A stretch of 64,000 nt of DNA. Source: Pyxidicoccus xibeiensis (GTDB lineage Bacteria > Myxococcota > Myxococcia > Myxococcales > Myxococcaceae). Positions within the stretch are counted from its first letter, which is position 1. Every line of letters starts with the position of its first letter. The stretch covers positions 620,001-684,000 of the forward strand of contig NZ_JAJVKV010000005.1 of assembly GCF_024198175.1 (NCBI RefSeq). Direction: 5' to 3'. This document shows positions 1-7,686 of the stretch, one piece after another. The translations under genes were made by a program, and so were the position numbers. The notes below the pieces were generated by a model. It ran no database searches. It was not told the DNA's origin and saw only the letters and a program-made list of their open reading frames with translations.

Positions 1-3
1 GGC

Positions 4-696
4 GTGGCCCTGCAGACGCTGAGGAGTGATGGACGGCTGACGGCGCGGCCGAAGCCGGCGGGAGGCGAGGCGGGCCCGCGCGGGCTGCACCCGCTGGGGC
101 TCGGTGGCAGGCGCGACGGGCTGCTGTACGTGCCGGAGGGGTACCGGCCCGAGCAACCGGCGGCGCTGGTGGTGATGCTGCACGGCGCGGGAGGCAACGC
201 GCGGCAGATGCTGGGGGTGCTGCAGGACCTGGCGGACGCGGAGGGCTTCCTCCTGCTGTCCCCCGAGTCGCGAGGCCCCACCTGGGACCTCATCCAGGGC
301 GACTACGGCCAGGACGTGGCCTTCCTGGACCAGGTGCTGGCGGACGTCTTCACGCGCTATGCGGTGGACCCGGAGCGGGTGGTGCTCGGGGGCTTCTCGG
401 ACGGGGCGTCGTATGCGCTGTCGCTGGGCCTCATCAACGGCGACCTCTTCCGGCACCTCATCGCCTTCTCGCCGGGCTTCGCGGCCGCACGGGACACGCT
501 GGGCGAGCCTCGCCTGTTCGTCTCCCACGGGGAAAAGGACGCCGTGCTTCCCATCGCGCTGTGCAGCCGGCGCATCGTCCCCCAACTGGAGGCGGTGGGC
601 CTGGAGGTGCGCTACCACGAGTTCAAGGGCGGCCACGTGATTCCCCCCGAGGTGGCGCGCGAGGCCATCGACTGGCTCCGGGCGGGACGGCGATGA
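4..696 (+). CDS. alpha/beta-hydrolase, phospholipase/carboxylesterase or PHB-depolymerase-like esterase
   Basis: This 230-residue protein has an alpha/beta-hydrolase esterase layout. An oxyanion-type LHGAGG is at about 60-65. The nucleophile elbow GGFSDGAS puts Ser at about 132. The acid is probably Asp179 (GEKDAVLP) and the base His211 (GGHVIPP). No signal peptide is visible, so a cytoplasmic esterase acting on short acyl or phospholipid esters is the family expectation. The start is a GTG three bases into the window and the frame is open to the edge, so the true start may lie upstream. The stop overlaps the next small gene as ATGA, which implies translational coupling. The exact substrate cannot be told. 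Confidence 0.85.
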   Translation: MALQTLRSDGRLTARPKPAGGEAGPRGLHPLGLGGRRDGLLYVPEGYRPEQPAALVVMLHGAGGNARQMLGVLQDLADAEGFLLLSPESRGPTWDLIQGDYGQDVAFLDQVLADVFTRYAVDPERVVLGGFSDGASYALSLGLINGDLFRHLIAFSPGFAAARDTLGEPRLFVSHGEKDAVLPIALCSRRIVPQLEAVGLEVRYHEFKGGHVIPPEVAREAIDWLRAGRR

Positions 697-938
697 AGCG
701 CCAGGCGGGCGTGGGGCATGCGATGCTCCCGCCGCCCAAGCCCATGACGACGCCCCCGCCCGACGCGCTGCCCTTCCCGGAGAGCCTCTGCCACCGCTGC
801 GCGGCGCCCCCGCGCTACGTCCAGTCGCGGACCACCACGTTCATCATGTGCCCGCTGCTGCCCCAGAAGTACCCGCCCCAGCCGGTGCGTGCCTGCGCGC
901 TGTTCCGTCCGGCGGAGGCGCGGGGCCCGGGCGCGTGA
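693..938 (+). CDS. small Cys-containing conserved hypothetical protein
   Basis: An 81-residue protein whose ATG overlaps the stop of the esterase gene (ATGA), so the two are probably co-translated. After a Pro-rich N-terminus it carries CHRC at about 34-37, then two further cysteines (IMCPLLP and ACALF). Four cysteines in two groups suggest a small zinc-ribbon-like fold. No family is recognised. A later in-frame ATG at 723 is an alternative start. Its position downstream of the esterase gives no clear function. Confidence 0.6.
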   Translation: MKRQAGVGHAMLPPPKPMTTPPPDALPFPESLCHRCAAPPRYVQSRTTTFIMCPLLPQKYPPQPVRACALFRPAEARGPGA

Positions 939-1072
939 GGCATCGCGGGACGGACGGGGAGTGAAGAATCCCGGGAGGAGGCGGGCCCGTCTTCAAGGCA
1001 GGCCTGCGAGCGGGCCCTCCACAGGGCGATTGCCGGGCATGGAAGGAGCGGGACGGCTAGAGTCCCACCGCT

Positions 1073-3496
1073 TTGTCCGAGGAGAAAGACTCCACCACTC
1101 CACCCCCGCCTGACGGGAGCGACGCGACGATGCTCACGCCCCGGCCGGCCTCCACGCCGGGGGCGACGGAGCAGGGCGAGCTGTTCGCGGGGCGCTACGA
1201 GATGCTGGGCCTGCTGGGGCGCGGCGGGATGGGCGCCGTGTACCGGGCGCGCGACACGCTGGTGGGAGACCTGGTCGCGCTGAAGGTGCTGGAGCTGGGC
1301 TCCACGCCCGCCCCGGAGTGGCTGGAGCGCTTCCGCCGCGAGGTCCGCCTCGCCCGGCGCGTCTCGCACCGCCACGTGGCGCGGACGTTCGACCTGGGCG
1401 AGCACGCCGGGCGGCTCTTTCTCTCCATGGAGTACGTGGAGGGAGAGACCCTGCAGACCGTGCTGGATCGGGAGCGCGCCCTGGCGCCTGCACGGGCGGC
1501 GCGCATCGCGCTGGCCCTCTGCGAGGGCCTGGCCGCGGCGCATGCCGCCGGCGTCGTCCACCGGGACCTCAAGCCCGCCAACGTGCTGGTGGAGGCGGGC
1601 GGCCGCGTGGTGCTGACCGACTTCGGCATCGCCCGGGCGACGGCGGGGGACACGGCCTCGAGCACGCAGGGGCTGGTGGGCACGCCGCTGTACATGTCCC
1701 CCGAGCAGCTCGAGGGCGGCGAGGTGGACGCGCGCGCGGACCTGTACGCCATGGGGCTGGTGCTCTACCAGTTGCTCACCGGCGAGCCGCCCTTCACCGG
1801 CGAGTCGGCCATGGCGGTGGCCGTCGCCCGGCTGCGGCAGCCACCGCCGGACCCACGTCTGCGGGCAGAGGTGCCGGACGCGCTCGCGGAGCTGGTGCTG
1901 CGCTGTCTCTCACGAGAGCGGGAGGCGCGGCCCGACGGGGCCCACGCCGTGGCGGTGGCGCTGCGCGAGTGGCTCGTCTCCGTGGGTGAGCTCGTGGAGG
2001 CGCCCCTGACGCCGGCACCAGGAGTCTCCACCGGCGGGGACTTCCATCCCACGATGGCGACGGGCACGGACGCCAGGCGCCCGACGCCGCGCACGCCGCT
2101 GCGCGTGGGCGAGCATTCGCTGGCGGTGCTGCCGCTGCGCTTCATGGGCGCTCGCGAGCAGGAGTTCCTGGGCGAGGGGGTGACGGAGGCCCTCATCGAC
2201 CTGCTGTCGCGCACGCGCGGCATGCGGGTGCAGAGCAGCGGGGCCACGGCCCGCTTCCGCCAGGAGCGCGACCCCCGGGTGGCGGCGCGGGAGCTGGGCG
2301 TGGCGCTGGTGGTGGACGGGACGGTACAGGGGTCGGGGAAGACGTTGCGTGCCACGCTGCGCGTGGTGGAGGGCGCTTCCGGCACCCAGCTCTGGAGCGG
2401 CCGCTTCGACGAGACTGACGAGGACCCGTTCGCGCTCCAGGACCGGCTGGCGCAGCGACTGGCGGAGGCCCTGCGCGGCGAGTTGCTCATCGTGGCGTAC
2501 CGTGACGCCGTCCCTCCCGACGCGCTGGCGCGCTACCGGCAGGGGGCCGCCCACCTGCGCGCCATGTCCCGGCAGATGGCCGAGGAGGTCGTCACCCCGC
2601 TGGAGGAACTCATCGCGGCGTCGCCGGCCTTCCTCCCGGCGGTGGCACTGCATGCCGTGGCCGTCCTGCGAGCCGGGTTCCTGCGCGCCACGGAGGCCGA
2701 GCGCGACTGGCACGCCATGGCGCGGGCCAGCCTGGAGCGGGCCCAGCGGCTGGCGCCGGACGTGGTGGAGACGCAGCACGCGCGAGCCATCCTGGCCACC
2801 CACGAGGGGCGCTGGCGCGACGCCGTGGTGGCGCTGCGCGGCATCCTCGACGCGGCGCCCACCTATGCGCCGGCGCTGCAGATGCTGGGCAGCCTGCAGT
2901 GCGAGGCAGGACGGGCGGGCGAGGGGATGGCGCGGCTGCGGCTCGCGTATGCCCTGGACCCCACGCTGGCCATCGCGTTGATGGAGGTCGCCCGCTGCAG
3001 CGCGCTGCACGGGGAGTGGGACGCCTACCACTGGTGTACGGAGCGGCTGGATGCGCAGCCGCTGCTGTCGCTGCCCACGCTCATCGTCCGCATGCGCGTC
3101 GCCGCGTGGAACGGGGACCTCGACGAGGTCCGGCGGTGCCGGACCGAGCTGAGCGACGACCCGAGCCCGATTGCCGCCTACGCCGCCAACTACTGCACCG
3201 TCGTGCTGGGCGAGCTGGACGTGGCGGAGGCGGCCGCCGCGCTGGATGAGGTGCTCTCCCGGAAGCTGAACTCCCGCTTCGCATCGATGCTGTGCCAGCT
3301 CGCCACGGAGCAGATGAGCATCCGGGGCGACACGGAACGTGCGCTCCACTACCTCCAGCGGGCGGCGGACACCTCGCTCATCGACCTGGAGTGGATGGAG
3401 CGCTGCTCGGTGCTCGCACCCCTGCGCTCGCTGCCGGGCTTCGCGGAGGCGCGGCGCAAGGTGCGCGCCCGGGTGGAGACCATCTGGTCCGCGTGA
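1073..3496 (+). CDS. Ser/Thr protein kinase with FlgO/TolB-N-like domain and TPR repeats
   Basis: An 807-residue Hanks-type kinase. The catalytic domain covers about 42-300: Gly loop GRGGMGAV (49-56), ATP Lys71 in VALKV, catalytic loop HRDLKPAN (163-170), DFG (183-185) and GTPLYMSPEQ as the activation/APE region. After a linker, residues about 345-485 (AVLPLRFMG...) resemble the FlgO/CadC-associated domain found in kinase-TPR and adenylate-cyclase-TPR proteins. The last 300 residues are helical TPR-like repeats for protein contacts. No transmembrane segment is seen. The upstream start is TTG at 1073 without a good ribosome site. ATG 1130, preceded by GGGAG, would give 788 residues and is a serious alternative. 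Confidence 0.9.
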   Translation: MSEEKDSTTPPPPDGSDATMLTPRPASTPGATEQGELFAGRYEMLGLLGRGGMGAVYRARDTLVGDLVALKVLELGSTPAPEWLERFRREVRLARRVSHRHVARTFDLGEHAGRLFLSMEYVEGETLQTVLDRERALAPARAARIALALCEGLAAAHAAGVVHRDLKPANVLVEAGGRVVLTDFGIARATAGDTASSTQGLVGTPLYMSPEQLEGGEVDARADLYAMGLVLYQLLTGEPPFTGESAMAVAVARLRQPPPDPRLRAEVPDALAELVLRCLSREREARPDGAHAVAVALREWLVSVGELVEAPLTPAPGVSTGGDFHPTMATGTDARRPTPRTPLRVGEHSLAVLPLRFMGAREQEFLGEGVTEALIDLLSRTRGMRVQSSGATARFRQERDPRVAARELGVALVVDGTVQGSGKTLRATLRVVEGASGTQLWSGRFDETDEDPFALQDRLAQRLAEALRGELLIVAYRDAVPPDALARYRQGAAHLRAMSRQMAEEVVTPLEELIAASPAFLPAVALHAVAVLRAGFLRATEAERDWHAMARASLERAQRLAPDVVETQHARAILATHEGRWRDAVVALRGILDAAPTYAPALQMLGSLQCEAGRAGEGMARLRLAYALDPTLAIALMEVARCSALHGEWDAYHWCTERLDAQPLLSLPTLIVRMRVAAWNGDLDEVRRCRTELSDDPSPIAAYAANYCTVVLGELDVAEAAAALDEVLSRKLNSRFASMLCQLATEQMSIRGDTERALHYLQRAADTSLIDLEWMERCSVLAPLRSLPGFAEARRKVRARVETIWSA

Positions 3497-3613
3497 GGAC
3501 ACAGTTGTTCTTGCAACCGCCCTTGAAGGTGTCGGCGCGGGTGGTCTAAGCCCGCTCCACCTACGGCGCGCTCCCGGCTTCTCTTTGGCAGCGCTCCTTC
3601 CAGGGAGGCCATC

Positions 3614-4537
3614 ATGAGAAGCGCCCTTGCCCGGCTGTCATGGGCCCTGCTCGCCGTGCTCGCTGCCTGTGGTGGCTCGTCTTCGGATGACGCGCCGGAT
3701 GGCCCGTACGAGGGCCCTCCCGTGGCCTGGGAGGGGGTGAGCAGCTTCACGTACCAGCTGACGAACTACGCGGATGACCGACTGGACCAGATTGCCGGCT
3801 CGAAGTTCGACCTGGCCGTCATCGAGCTGGCGAGAGACGGGCACAGCAACTACTTCACCGCCGCGGAAATCGGGGCGCTCAAGGCCAGCGGCAAGCAGGT
3901 GCTGGCGTACTTCGAGATTGGCGCCATCGAGGAGTACCGGCCCGAGTGGGCGCAGGTGCCCGCGGACCTGAAGCTGGGGCCGGTGGATGGGTGGCCGGAC
4001 GAGCAGTACGTGAAGTACTGGGACGAGCGCTGGTGGCCCGTTGTCCAGGGGCGGCTGGACCGGGCGCTCGCGGGGGGCTTCACGGGCTGCTACCTGGACA
4101 TGGTGGTGACGTACGAGGAGATTCCGGCCAACGCGGCGGGCACCAACCGGGCGGACCTGGCGCGCAAGATGGTGGACCTCATCGCGCGCATCAACCAGTA
4201 CGTGAAGGCGCGCAACCCGGCCTTCAAGGTGATGCCGCAGAACTCGCCCGAGCTCGTCGACCAGACGGGCTACCTGGCCGCCATCGACGGACTGGGCATG
4301 GAGGACATGTACTGGTCCGACGACGAGGCGTGCGACGAGGACTGGTGCGAGGAGAATCGCGCCAACGCCGGGCGAGTCCGGGCGGCGGGCAAGCTGGTGC
4401 TGTCCACGGACTACGCGGTGCGGTCCTCGCACGTGGCGGATGCATACACGCGCTCGCGCGCGGCGGGCTTCGTGCCCTACGCCTCCGTGCGTGCGCTGGA
4501 CCGGATGACCGTCAATGCCGGGTGGGACCCGCAGTAG
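3614..4537 (+). CDS. GH114-type (endo-alpha-1,4-polygalactosaminidase-like) lipoprotein, copy 1
   Basis: A 307-residue lipoprotein: a short basic N-terminus, a hydrophobic stretch and the lipobox LAAC (Cys about 19), followed by Ser/Asp-rich residues. The body (from about 41, VSSFTYQLTNYADD) matches the GH114/TM1410-like TIM-barrel family. Acidic strand ends are visible in IELARDG, YFEIGAIEEY, CYLDMVVTYEE and GMEDMYWSDD. Known members cleave alpha-1,4-linked galactosamine polymers of biofilm matrices, so an action on exopolysaccharide is inferred. The catalytic domain is nearly identical to that of the gene at 6075-7577. ATG 3614 is preceded by CAGGGAGG. Confidence 0.8.
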   Translation: MRSALARLSWALLAVLAACGGSSSDDAPDGPYEGPPVAWEGVSSFTYQLTNYADDRLDQIAGSKFDLAVIELARDGHSNYFTAAEIGALKASGKQVLAYFEIGAIEEYRPEWAQVPADLKLGPVDGWPDEQYVKYWDERWWPVVQGRLDRALAGGFTGCYLDMVVTYEEIPANAAGTNRADLARKMVDLIARINQYVKARNPAFKVMPQNSPELVDQTGYLAAIDGLGMEDMYWSDDEACDEDWCEENRANAGRVRAAGKLVLSTDYAVRSSHVADAYTRSRAAGFVPYASVRALDRMTVNAGWDPQ

Positions 4538-4645
4538 CGGCCAGGGCCTCGGCTCCCTGCCAGCCTGGCCAGTGGTGGCGCTTGCCAGGGGAGGGGGCCT
4601 GTCACCACCTCTTGGCTGGGCTCGAATGCCGGAAGGAGGGCCTTC

Positions 4646-5161
4646 ATGGCCGCCAGGAAGCGCTCACGCACCTCGACCCCTCGCGCGTCCCCGCGGACGA
4701 AGCACGCCGCGTCCAGCACTCCGGCGCGTGCGAGGAAGAGCACCCGCAAGAGCGCCACGAAGAGTCGGTACACGCAGCCCGAGCTGCGCGAGCGCATCAA
4801 GGCGCGCGTGAAGCGCGGCAGCAAGGGGGGCAAGGCCGGTGAGTGGAGCGCGCGCAAGGCGCAGCTCGTGGCCGCCGAGTACAAGAAGGCCGGCGGTGGC
4901 TACAGCGGGGGCAGGAGCGGGGGGCAGAAGTCGCTCCAGTCCTGGACCCGGGAGGAGTGGGGCACGAAGGAAGGGGGCACGCGCGCCCGCAAGGGGAGCA
5001 CCACCTCCCGCTATCTCCCGAAGAAGGCGTGGGCCCGGCTCAGCCCGGCGCAGAAGCAGGCCACCGAGCGCACCAAGCGCGCGGGCTCGCGGCGCGGCAA
5101 GCAGTTCGTGAGGAACACCGCGGCCGCGAGGACCGCGCGCAAGAAGGCGACCCGGCGCTGA
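4646..5161 (+). CDS. very basic protein, DUF5872-like
   Basis: A 171-residue protein dominated by Lys, Arg, Ser, Thr and Ala. The N-terminal 45 residues are a disordered, histone-H1-like tail (KRSRT, KSTRKSATKS). The core around 50-110 (YTQPELRERIKARVKRG, GGKAGEWSARKAQL, KSLQSWTREEWGT) resembles what I recall as DUF5872, also found in giant viruses and other bacteria. Its charge suggests binding to nucleic acid or polyanions, but no activity is known to me. It sits between the two GH114 genes and reads in the same direction as copy 1. Confidence 0.7.
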   Translation: MAARKRSRTSTPRASPRTKHAASSTPARARKSTRKSATKSRYTQPELRERIKARVKRGSKGGKAGEWSARKAQLVAAEYKKAGGGYSGGRSGGQKSLQSWTREEWGTKEGGTRARKGSTTSRYLPKKAWARLSPAQKQATERTKRAGSRRGKQFVRNTAAARTARKKATRR

Positions 5162-5171
5162 CGCTCCGGGC

Positions 5172-5966
5172 TCAGCGCGCGGCCATCAACATCTGCGTGG
5201 CGCCATTGGCCGCCGCCAGCAGACCGCCATCCACGATGACGTCCTGGCCGGTGAGGAAGGACGCCTTGTCGCTGAAGAGGAACGAGACGACGCTGGCAAT
5301 CTCCTCCGGCGCGCCCACCCGGTTCATCGGGTGGAGCGAGGAGGCGAAGGCGCGGGCCCGCGGGTCGTCCAGGCGCCAGCCCGAGGTGCCCATCTCCGAC
5401 TCGACGACGCCGGGGCTCACCGCATTCACCCGGATGCCGCGCTGCGCATACTCCACGGCGGCGCCCCGCGTGAGCGCGAGGAGGGCCGACTTGGTCGCGC
5501 TGTAGACGGAGATGCCCGGCAGCGCGCCCGTGCCGCCCACCGACGCGCAGTTGACGATGGAGCCACCACCGCCCTCGAGCATGGCCTGCAGCTCGTACTT
5601 CATGCACCAGAAGGCGCCGCGCAGGTTGACGTCCATCAGCGCGTCGTAGTCCTCGTTGGTCGTCTCATGCAGGGGCTTCATGACGCCCGTGCCCGCGTTG
5701 TTGAAGGCGCAGTCGAGCCGCCCGTACTTCGACACGGCGGTGCGCACCATCTCACGCACGTCGCCCTCCACGCGCACGTCCGTGTTCACCCACGTGGCCT
5801 CGCCGCCCCGGTCCTTGATGAGCGCGATGAGCTTCTCACCCTGCGCCGCGCGACGCGCGCTCGCCACCACCTTCGCGCCCTCCGCTGCGAGCGCAACCGC
5901 CGTCGCGAAGCCGATACCCGAGCTCGCGCCCGTCACGATTGCCACCTTGCCTGTGAGAATTCCCAT
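5172..5966 (-). CDS. SDR-family NAD(P)-dependent oxidoreductase
   Basis: A 264-residue classical short-chain dehydrogenase. The cofactor motif TGASSGIG is near the N-terminus, NNAGTG forms the central motif, and the catalytic triad region has Ser in NCASVGG and the YSATKSAL Tyr/Lys pair. The PG motif (VSPGVVESEM) follows. A basic pair (SARRA) after beta-2 hints at NADP preference. ATG 5966 was chosen over the upstream ATG 5981 because AGGAACAGG lies just before it and the fold begins at once (MGILTGKVAIVTG). The substrate is unknown. It is convergent with the DUF5872-like gene and divergent from GH114 copy 2. Confidence 0.88.
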   Translation of the reverse strand: MGILTGKVAIVTGASSGIGFATAVALAAEGAKVVASARRAAQGEKLIALIKDRGGEATWVNTDVRVEGDVREMVRTAVSKYGRLDCAFNNAGTGVMKPLHETTNEDYDALMDVNLRGAFWCMKYELQAMLEGGGGSIVNCASVGGTGALPGISVYSATKSALLALTRGAAVEYAQRGIRVNAVSPGVVESEMGTSGWRLDDPRARAFASSLHPMNRVGAPEEIASVVSFLFSDKASFLTGQDVIVDGGLLAAANGATQMLMAAR

Positions 5967-6074
5967 GTCCCTGTTCCTCATTGGAGAGTGTCTGGAGATG
6001 CTTCAAGCTGCCCGGGTAACGGAGCGCGTCGGCAATCTTCCCGACGCCGCGCCTCTATCCAGGGAGCCTCTTCA

Positions 6075-7577
6075 ATGAGAGTCGCCGTCGCCCGGATGTC
6101 ATGGGTCCTGCTCGCCGTGCTCGCCGCCTGTGGAGGGCCGCCTTCGAGCGAAACGCTGGAGGAGCAGGAGGCACGGGTGCTGGCCAACGCCCAGACGCTC
6201 ACCTGCTCCAGCCTCCAGGTGCTCCGGGGCTCCATCGGCTCGGGGCAGGGCGTGCAGGGGCTTGCCACGCAGACGCTCAGCGGCACGCAGGACCGCTGGG
6301 CGGAGTACGTGGAGTTCAGCCCCAACACCTCGGTGACGTGCACCTATCCGCTGCCCGCGGGCGTGAGCGCCGCGACGGTGACGGCCGCGGAGCTGGGAGT
6401 GAACTTCCGAGGGCCCGCGAAGTCGGCGATGCGCTGGGTGTTCGAGGCCTGGGACTACACGACGGGGGCCTGGGTGGTGGTGGGTGACAACGCCTTCGCC
6501 ACCTCGTGGCGGTGGAGCGCGACGTCGCTGGCGCTGCCCGCACCGGTGGGCCGCTTCCTGAGCGGCGGCCCGGTGAAGCTGCGCTACCGCACCGAGTCCT
6601 CTGCGGATGCCTCGCTGCTCGACCTGCTGGTGGTGCGCGTCCAGGTGTCGGGCACCGACGCGGGCTCGCCGGTGGACGCGGGCACGCCCACGGATGCCGG
6701 CACGCCGGTGGACGCCGGCACGCCTACGGACGCCGGCACGCCGGGGGATGGCGGGACGCCGCTGCCCTGGACGGGCGTCAGCAGCTTCACGTACCAGCTG
6801 ACGAACTACGCGGATGACCGGCTGGACCAGATTGCCGGCTCGAAGTTCGACCTGGCCGTCGTCGAGCTGGCGCGAGACGGGCACAGCAACTACTTCACCG
6901 CCGCGGAAATCGGGGCGCTCAAGGCCAGCGGCAAGCAGGTGCTGGCGTACTTCGAGATTGGCGCCATCGAGGAGTACCGGCCCGAGTGGGCGCAGGTGCC
7001 CGCGGACCTGAAGCTGGGGCCAGTGGATGGGTGGCCGGACGAGCAGTACGTCAAGTACTGGGACGAGCGCTGGTGGCCCGTTGTCCAGGGGCGGCTGGAC
7101 CGGGCGCTCGCGGGGGGCTTCACCGGGTGCTACCTGGACATGGTGGTGACGTACGAGGAGATTCCGGCCAACGCGGCGGGCACCAACCGGGCGGACCTGG
7201 CGCGCAAGATGGTGGACCTCATCGCGCGCATCAACCAGTACGCGAAGGCGCGCAACCCGGCCTTCAAGGTGATGCCGCAGAACTCGCCCGAGCTCGTCGA
7301 CCAGACGGGCTACCTGGCCGCCATCGACGGACTGGGCATGGAGGACATGTACTGGTCCGACGACGTGGCGTGCAGCGAGTCATGGTGCGCGGAGAACCGC
7401 GCGAATGCCGCGCGCGTCCGGGCGGCGGGCAAGCTGGTGCTCTCCGTCGACTACGCGGTGCAGGCCGCGCACGTGGCGGATGCGTACACGCGCGCGCGCG
7501 CCGCGGGCTTCGTGCCCTACGTCTCCGTACGCGCGCTGGACCGGATGACGGTCAATGCCGGGTGGGACCCGCAGTAG
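6075..7577 (+). CDS. GH114-type lipoprotein with extra N-terminal domain and DAGTP linker, copy 2
   Basis: A 500-residue paralogue of the gene at 3614. The signal peptide and lipobox (LAAC) match copy 1 in style. An extra domain of about 170 residues follows (about 25-190). It is beta-rich with two cysteines (TCSSLQ, VTCTYP) and looks like a carbohydrate-binding or jelly-roll module, though I do not recognise the family. A linker of repeated DAGTPx then leads to the GH114 domain (about 233-500), almost identical to copy 1 until its last 70 residues. The start ATG 6075 lies in a context homologous to copy 1. The role is probably cleavage of a galactosamine-containing polymer at the cell surface. 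Confidence 0.8.
   Translation: MRVAVARMSWVLLAVLAACGGPPSSETLEEQEARVLANAQTLTCSSLQVLRGSIGSGQGVQGLATQTLSGTQDRWAEYVEFSPNTSVTCTYPLPAGVSAATVTAAELGVNFRGPAKSAMRWVFEAWDYTTGAWVVVGDNAFATSWRWSATSLALPAPVGRFLSGGPVKLRYRTESSADASLLDLLVVRVQVSGTDAGSPVDAGTPTDAGTPVDAGTPTDAGTPGDGGTPLPWTGVSSFTYQLTNYADDRLDQIAGSKFDLAVVELARDGHSNYFTAAEIGALKASGKQVLAYFEIGAIEEYRPEWAQVPADLKLGPVDGWPDEQYVKYWDERWWPVVQGRLDRALAGGFTGCYLDMVVTYEEIPANAAGTNRADLARKMVDLIARINQYAKARNPAFKVMPQNSPELVDQTGYLAAIDGLGMEDMYWSDDVACSESWCAENRANAARVRAAGKLVLSVDYAVQAAHVADAYTRARAAGFVPYVSVRALDRMTVNAGWDPQ
6657..6761 (+). repeat. 18-bp coding tandem repeat (DAGTPx linker)
   Basis: Six imperfect units encode DAG[TS]P followed by V, T or G (residues about 195-229 of GH114 copy 2). 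Asp/Ala/Gly/Thr/Pro-rich linkers of this kind are common in myxobacterial lipoproteins. Such repeats can change length by slippage. Confidence 0.85.
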
Positions 7578-7686
7578 CGGGCCGAAATAGCTGCCAGGGC
7601 CCACGGGCGCGTGCTCCGTGGGCCCCAGGACAGCGGGGCGCGATAGCTTGCTGGAGGCGCTTGCGCGCGTGGTAGCTTCCCTCAGT

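Noticed and set aside
5331-6074. N-terminal extension of GH114 copy 2 upstream of ATG 6075
   Set aside because: It would be antisense to the SDR gene, and the signal peptide and lipobox begin at 6075 as in copy 1.
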